Shown: in pieces, positions 6,730 through 9,787 of the stretch | Layout: each line of letters begins with the position of its first letter | How positions within the stretch are numbered: position 1 is the first letter of the stretch | From: an uncultured Peptococcaceae bacterium | GTDB lineage: Bacteria; Bacillota; Desulfotomaculia; Desulfotomaculales; Desulfocucumaceae | DNA: 9,787 nucleotides | Direction of reading: 5' to 3' | NCBI GenBank assembly: GCA_958417755.1 | Contig: CATZDY010000097.1 | Location: forward strand, 1-9,787 | Position numbers and translations under genes: made by a program | The notes under the pieces: model-generated | Told to the model about the DNA's origin: nothing | The model's database searches: none | The model's input: only the letters and a program-made list of their open reading frames with translations

Positions 6730-8031
6730 TTAACACGCTTGGATTTTGTCGGTTCCTAAGTATTTTGAAATGATTTCCATGGCGCAATATTTGCCACACA
6801 TGGTGCATTTGGAAGAAAATTCGCCACTGCGGTCTTTCCAAATTTTTTCCGTGGTTAGAGGATCCACAGATAAGGCAATTTGCTTTTCCCAGTTCAATTG
6901 TTTTCTTGCCACCGACATATCCAAATCCCATTGCACTGCCTCTGGTCTTTGTTTGGCTAAATCTGCACAATGGGCTGCTATCCGGGCTGCGACCACTCCC
7001 TCATGGACTTGTTGTACATTGGGAAGTCCAATGTGTTCCGCAGGGGTTACATAGCATAAGAATTCAGCCCCAGCCCAGGCGCTAATAGCACCACCAATGG
7101 CTGCGCTAATATGGTCATAGCCTACAGCTGTATCAGTCACCAAAGGACCAAATACAAAATAAGGGGCCCCTTGGCATAAACTTTTTTCCAGAGCAACTGT
7201 GGCTTTTAATTGATCCAAAGGAACATGACCAGGACCTTTGACCATAATCTGTACACCTGCTTTTCTGGCCCTACGAACCAAACTTCCTAAAACCACCAAT
7301 TCTTGCACCTGGGCGGCATCCAAAGAATCAGCCAAACATCCGGGTCTCATGGCATCAGCAAGGCTGAGGGTCACATCATATTGAGCCGCAATTTCCAAAA
7401 TACGGTCAAAATGATGGTATAAAGGATTTTCTTTTTGATGATAGAGCATCCAACCAATCAAATGGGTGCCGCCATAACTAACCAAAGGATCAATTCTTTC
7501 TTCCTGTTTGGCCCGTTCAATGACATCCATGGTAATCCCACAGTGAAGCGCTAAAAAATCTACACCATCGGCTGCCTGTTTTTCTATGATTGTGAATAAA
7601 TCCTCTACCGTCATTTGTAATGATGAACCGTAACGTTCATTTGCTGCAGCCATGGCTTGATAAAGGGGCAATGTACCCACTGGTTTGTTTGTAGCTGCCA
7701 AAGAAGCCTTACGCATGGCTTCAATATTGCCACTTACACTCAAATCCATGATGGCATCTGTTCCTGCTTGCACAGCAGCTTGTATTTTATGCAATTCCCT
7801 TTCCATGTCTTGGTGCCCATGCATTCCTATGCTAGCGCTTACTTTGGTACGCAAACCTTCCCCAATGGCCAGGGGAATTCCATTGTCCCGCCCTGTATTA
7901 TGCAAAATAACAATGTTTCCGGAAGCCAATCCTTCCTGAATTGTTTCTGGTCTGACTTGTTCTTGTTGAGCCACTTGTTCCATCAAACTTGTCAAACTCC
8001 CTGCCAATGCCTTGTCTCTGATCAATGCCAT
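6730..8031 (-). CDS. bzaA: BzaA, ThiC paralog with intact cysteine cluster motif
   Basis: 433 residues from the ATG at 8031 (MALIRDKALAG), chosen because AAGGAGG lies six bases upstream. The open frame extends to 8166 but crosses the leader terminator. With BzaB it is expected to rearrange aminoimidazole ribotide to 5-hydroxybenzimidazole by radical SAM chemistry. ThiC-family segments are GMHGHQDMERELHKIQ, MDLSVSGNIEAMRKASL, EKQAADGVDFLALH, QKENPLYHHFDRI, DAMRPGCLADSLD, GPGHVPLDQ, VGYDHISAAIGGA and YVTPAEHIGLPN. The C-terminal cluster motif is KCTMCGKYCAM with C409, C412 and C416, i.e. CX2CX3C rather than the CX2CX4C of bacterial ThiC. Relative to ThiC it has Tyr186 for Arg in SRGGS, Lys265 for Glu in EGPGHVP, and AVGYDH for APGYDH. 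First gene of the operon, directly behind the riboswitch leader. Confidence 0.93.
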   Translation of the reverse strand: MALIRDKALAGSLTSLMEQVAQQEQVRPETIQEGLASGNIVILHNTGRDNGIPLAIGEGLRTKVSASIGMHGHQDMERELHKIQAAVQAGTDAIMDLSVSGNIEAMRKASLAATNKPVGTLPLYQAMAAANERYGSSLQMTVEDLFTIIEKQAADGVDFLALHCGITMDVIERAKQEERIDPLVSYGGTHLIGWMLYHQKENPLYHHFDRILEIAAQYDVTLSLADAMRPGCLADSLDAAQVQELVVLGSLVRRARKAGVQIMVKGPGHVPLDQLKATVALEKSLCQGAPYFVFGPLVTDTAVGYDHISAAIGGAISAWAGAEFLCYVTPAEHIGLPNVQQVHEGVVAARIAAHCADLAKQRPEAVQWDLDMSVARKQLNWEKQIALSVDPLTTEKIWKDRSGEFSSKCTMCGKYCAMEIISKYLGTDKIQAC

Positions 8032-8037
8032 TGTCTT

Positions 8038-8044
8038 CCTCCTT
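8038..8044 (-). promoter_or_regulatory. Ribosome binding site deciding the bzaA start
   Basis: AAGGAGG with six bases before the ATG at 8031, the strongest such site in the window. Its first four bases also form the 3' arm of a small hairpin (ACAAGG pairing with CTTTGT, 8041-8056, TAAA loop), which might moderate initiation slightly. Confidence 0.75.
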
Positions 8045-8073
8045 GTTTTAACAAAGTGAGTGGATATAACACG

Positions 8074-8109
8074 CTTTGCCAGTGCTATCATTGCACTGTA
8101 AGACCAAAG
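8074..8109 (-). other. Leader hairpin between terminator and bzaA
   Basis: CAGTGC (8098-8093) pairs with GCACTG (8085-8080) around a seven-base loop. Flanking CTTTG (8109-8105) and CAAAG (8078-8074) extend it across an internal loop. No U-tract follows. The rest of 8045-8139 shows nothing I can name. It may stabilise the 5' end of the mRNA. Confidence 0.35.
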
Positions 8110-8139
8110 TTTGTGCTCCAAACTGAAGGAATAAAACGC

Positions 8140-8188
8140 AAAAAAGCCTTCAGCCATATGTAGCACTATTTACATAGCTGAAGACTTT
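8140..8188 (-). terminator. Rho-independent terminator of the cobalamin riboswitch
   Basis: On the minus strand AGTCTTCAGC pairs with GCTGAAGGCT (ten pairs, one G-U). TATGTA with TACATA extends the stem above a two-base bulge, closing on the loop AATAGTGC. Six T residues (8145-8140) follow immediately. It lies between the aptamer and bzaA, so it is the expression platform, expected to stop transcription when cobalamin is plentiful. A competing hairpin uses its 5' arm. Confidence 0.88.
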
Positions 8189-8203
8189 ACCGTCATCTTC
8201 AAG

Positions 8204-8425
8204 GCAAAGCTAGCACCCTTCTTTTGGCAGGGGCTAACTTTAAGCAAAAAGGCAGGTTTCCTGGCTTCCATTTCATCATTTGTTCGCTCTCTTCCCATTT
8301 CTTTTCGTTCCTTTGCTGAAGAAACAGTGATTTATAGCGAACAATTCCCTGGTTACAGTGGCGGGTCCGCTCGGGGATTGCACCCGATTCCCTTTTAACC
8401 TTTTGTGAGGCACCTGTTTGCTTGC
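8204..8425 (-). ncRNA. Cobalamin riboswitch aptamer
   Basis: About 220 nt with the hallmark elements in order: AGGTGCC (about 8415), AAAAGGGAATC, GGTGCAATCCCCGAGCGG, CCCGCCACTGTAACC, and the B12 box AAGCCAGGAAACCTGCC (8267-8251). A strong P6-extension stem pairs TTGTTCGCT (8344-8336) with AGCGAACAA (8288-8280). It carries an inner arm, GTTTCTT with AAGGAAC. P1 can be drawn between GCAAGC (8425-8420) and GCTTTGC (8210-8204) with one bulged T. The aptamer senses a cobalamin, the end product of the downstream bza pathway, and is followed by an intrinsic terminator. It starts about ten bases after the predicted transcription start, so it belongs to the operon leader. Confidence 0.96.
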
Positions 8426-8435
8426 ATATACAATT

Positions 8436-8471
8436 TTGGTTTATTATACAAATCGATTTTACGAAAGTCAA
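8436..8471 (-). promoter_or_regulatory. Sigma-A promoter of the bza operon
   Basis: TTGACT (8471-8466), a 17-base spacer, and TATAAT (8448-8443), five of six and six of six matches to consensus at optimal spacing. Transcription should begin near 8436, just ahead of the riboswitch. The surrounding 8426-8517 stretch is AT-rich and holds no gene. Confidence 0.88.
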
Positions 8472-8517
8472 GTCATTTTTTTACGCTTAATATTCTAATT
8501 GATTTGATTTTCCCATG

Positions 8518-8793
8518 TCAATCAATAAAAAAAGCTACCAATATACATGTATGGACAATGATACATATTGGTAAAGTAATGGAAAAGGATTTATGTTTTG
8601 TTTTATGATGAAATACTTTCATACCAGCATATATACCGTAGGAGCCGAACAAACAAGCTATACCTAACAAGGTCTGTTCTTTGATTCTCCACCAGCCATG
8701 CTTTGCCTTTGTTTTATCCAGACCCATTAAGAAAAACCCCAAACCATTGATAAGTAGCAAAAAGCACAATACCCCTATTTCATATGTATGCAT
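8518..8793 (-). CDS. DUF1294 family small membrane protein
   Basis: 91 residues with three hydrophobic segments (about 6-25, 41-58 and 70-89), so an integral membrane protein. The DUF1294 signature is present: N16, a DK-containing segment MGLDKTKA at 23-30, WWRIKEQTLL at 34-43, FGSYGIYAGMKVFHHKTKHKSF at 49-70 in the cytoplasmic loop and second helix region. Function of the family is unknown. The start is the only in-frame ATG near the end of the hydrophobic N-terminus. A GGGGG run six bases upstream is a mediocre ribosome binding site. It lies 51 bases after ftsY, just downstream of a terminator hairpin, and no obvious promoter separates them, so it may be expressed by read-through. No link to B12 is apparent. 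Confidence 0.85.
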   Translation of the reverse strand: MHTYEIGVLCFLLLINGLGFFLMGLDKTKAKHGWWRIKEQTLLGIACLFGSYGIYAGMKVFHHKTKHKSFSITLPICIIVHTCILVAFFID

Positions 8794-8810
8794 ACTATGC
8801 CCCCATGTAC

Positions 8811-8835
8811 AAAAGGAGGGGATGAGCCCCTCCTT
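8811..8835 (-). terminator. Hairpin terminator after ftsY
   Basis: AAGGAGGGG (8835-8827) pairs with CCCCTCCTT (8821-8813) across the five-base loop CTCAT, ten bases after the ftsY stop. The following T-run is short (TTTT at 8814-8811, partly in the stem, then G). Termination may be partial, which would let the next gene be transcribed. Confidence 0.65.
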
Positions 8836-8844
8836 GCCTTTACT

Positions 8845-9753
8845 TTATGTAAAAAGCGCTTCCACAAATTCTACAGCATCAAAAGGCCTAAGGTCTTCTA
8901 TGCCTTCGCCAATGCCAATGAATTTTACTGGAATCTCTAGATTCTTCCGGATGCCAATGACAACGCCACCTTTGGCTGTACCATCCAATTTGGTAAGTAC
9001 TATCCCCGTAACCCCACTGGATTCACCAAAAAGACTTGCTTGATTGATGGCATTTTGCCCTGTGGTGGCATCCAATACCAACAAAACCTCATGGGGTGCC
9101 CCGGGCAATTCCCGGGATAATACTCTGCCAACCTTTTTCAGTTCTTCCATTAAGTTATTTTTGGTATGCAGACGACCTGCTGTATCAATGAACACCACAT
9201 CCATTTTTCTCGCTTTAGCAGCTTGGATGGCATCATAGGCCACAGCAGCGGGATCAGCTCCTTCAGTATGTTTGATTACATCCACATGGCTGCGATTGCC
9301 CCATACTTCCAATTGCTCAATGGCAGCGGCACGAAAGGTATCCCCTGCAGCCAACAATACCTTTTGTCCTTTGCTTTTAAAATAATAGGCCAATTTACCA
9401 ATGGTAGTGGTTTTTCCCACTCCATTGACACCAACCACCAAAATCACTGTGGGAGGACCACCTTGATTGATGGAAAATCTTTCTGTGCCCATGATGTCTG
9501 CAATTAATTCAATCAGCAGGGCTTTTAGCTCTTCAGGTTCAGATATTTTGCGCTCTTTGACTAATTTGCGCAAATCTTCTACCAGATCCAAAGCTGTATC
9601 AGCCCCTACATCTCCTTGAATTAGGATTTCTTCCAATTCTTCATATAGATCTTCATCAATTGTCTTTCGTCCAGTGACTAAGGTTTCTATTTTTTCCACA
9701 AACCCTTGCCGGGTTTTGGTTAAGGAATCTTTTAACTTTTTGAACAAACCCAT
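8845..9753 (-). CDS. ftsY: FtsY, signal recognition particle receptor GTPase
   Basis: 302 residues from the ATG at 9753 (MGLFKKLKDSLTKTRQGF), the usual FtsY beginning in Gram-positives, with GGAGGT (9769-9764) ten bases upstream. An in-frame ATG at 9783 would add ten unlikely residues. FtsY docks SRP-ribosome complexes at the membrane; its amphipathic N-terminus and helical N domain (about 1-90) lead into the GTPase. Motifs: G1 GVNGVGKTTT at 108-117, DTFRAAAIEQL from 138, DTAGR at 190-194, TKLDG at 254-258, GIGEGIEDLRPFDA from 280. Length is complete; the long acidic A domain of enteric FtsY is absent. The ftsY neighbourhood often includes smc and ffh upstream, which would lie beyond the window. 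Not part of the bza operon. Confidence 0.98.
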   Translation of the reverse strand: MGLFKKLKDSLTKTRQGFVEKIETLVTGRKTIDEDLYEELEEILIQGDVGADTALDLVEDLRKLVKERKISEPEELKALLIELIADIMGTERFSINQGGPPTVILVVGVNGVGKTTTIGKLAYYFKSKGQKVLLAAGDTFRAAAIEQLEVWGNRSHVDVIKHTEGADPAAVAYDAIQAAKARKMDVVFIDTAGRLHTKNNLMEELKKVGRVLSRELPGAPHEVLLVLDATTGQNAINQASLFGESSGVTGIVLTKLDGTAKGGVVIGIRKNLEIPVKFIGIGEGIEDLRPFDAVEFVEALFT

Positions 9754-9763
9754 TGGCGGGTTG

Positions 9764-9769
9764 ACCTCC
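9764..9769 (-). promoter_or_regulatory. Ribosome binding site deciding the ftsY start
   Basis: GGAGGT ten bases before the ATG at 9753. It overlaps the ATG at 9771 and follows the one at 9783, so those upstream codons are unlikely starts. Nothing further can be read in 9770-9787. Confidence 0.6.
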
Positions 9770-9787
9770 ATTCCAAGCAACATTTTG

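Noticed and set aside
5429..8031. Reading bzaA or bzaB as thiamin-synthesis thiC
   Set aside because: Two adjacent divergent paralogs with cobT and bza genes behind a cobalamin, not TPP, riboswitch; one lacks a cluster cysteine.
7657..8163. 168-codon plus-strand frame opposite bzaA
   Set aside because: Antisense to a clearly conserved ThiC-family gene, low-complexity Cys/His-rich translation with no recognisable domain.
8032..8166. N-terminal extension of BzaA to an ATG at 8166
   Set aside because: It would begin inside the riboswitch terminator stem, has no ribosome binding site, and adds 45 residues unlike ThiC. The ATG at 8031 has a strong AAGGAGG.
8199..8471. 90-codon minus-strand frame across the riboswitch
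   Set aside because: It begins in the promoter -35 region and runs through conserved aptamer structure, so the sequence is constrained as RNA rather than protein.
8490..8530. TTGATT/AATCAA inverted repeat after DUF1294 as a terminator
   Set aside because: Short AT-only stem with a 15-base loop and no T-run on its 3' side.
1..9787. Mobile elements, CRISPR arrays, tRNA or rRNA genes
   Set aside because: No transposase, integrase, terminal repeats, regularly spaced repeats or tRNA-like cloverleaf was seen; the window is a compact chromosomal operon region.

Overview
The window comes from a low-GC, strictly anaerobic member of the Firmicutes (Clostridia-like). The signs are strong AGGAGG-type ribosome binding sites, a sigma-A promoter with consensus spacing, a short FtsY without the long acidic N-terminal domain, and above all an oxygen-independent benzimidazole (bza) operon. 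No species can be named from the sequence alone. Every supportable gene lies on the minus strand, so the window reads biologically from right (9787) to left (1).

Region 1 (9787-8518): ftsY, the SRP-receptor GTPase, ends at a GC-rich hairpin terminator. A 91-residue DUF1294-type membrane protein follows.

Region 2 (8517-8032, no protein gene): a near-consensus sigma-A promoter (TTGACT, 17 bp, TATAAT) leads into a cobalamin riboswitch with a clear B12 box. The riboswitch is followed by a rho-independent terminator and a roughly 110-nt untranslated stretch ending in a strong ribosome binding site.

Region 3 (8031-1): the six-gene operon bzaA-bzaB-cobT-bzaC-bzaD-bzaE, the last gene cut by the window edge. 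Its gene order matches the anaerobic 5,6-dimethylbenzimidazole (DMB) operon described in Eubacterium limosum. By established pathway knowledge, BzaA+BzaB (ThiC paralogs) convert aminoimidazole ribotide to 5-hydroxybenzimidazole. BzaC O-methylates it, BzaD adds the 6-methyl group, BzaE converts the 5-methoxy position to 5-methyl, and CobT activates the base to alpha-ribazole phosphate for the lower ligand of vitamin B12. The end product, cobalamin, is the expected ligand of the riboswitch at the operon's head, giving a closed feedback loop.

The less ordinary points are these. BzaA and BzaB have diverged from ThiC in complementary ways: BzaB lost one cluster cysteine, while BzaA keeps all three but changed residues in conserved ThiC active-site motifs. 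BzaC carries a fused cysteine-rich C-terminal domain resembling DUF2284. The only sizeable gap in the operon (bzaB-cobT, 139 nt) holds a 14-codon reading frame with a good ribosome binding site between nested inverted repeats. The riboswitch expression platform contains a hairpin that competes with the terminator but not with aptamer stem P1.
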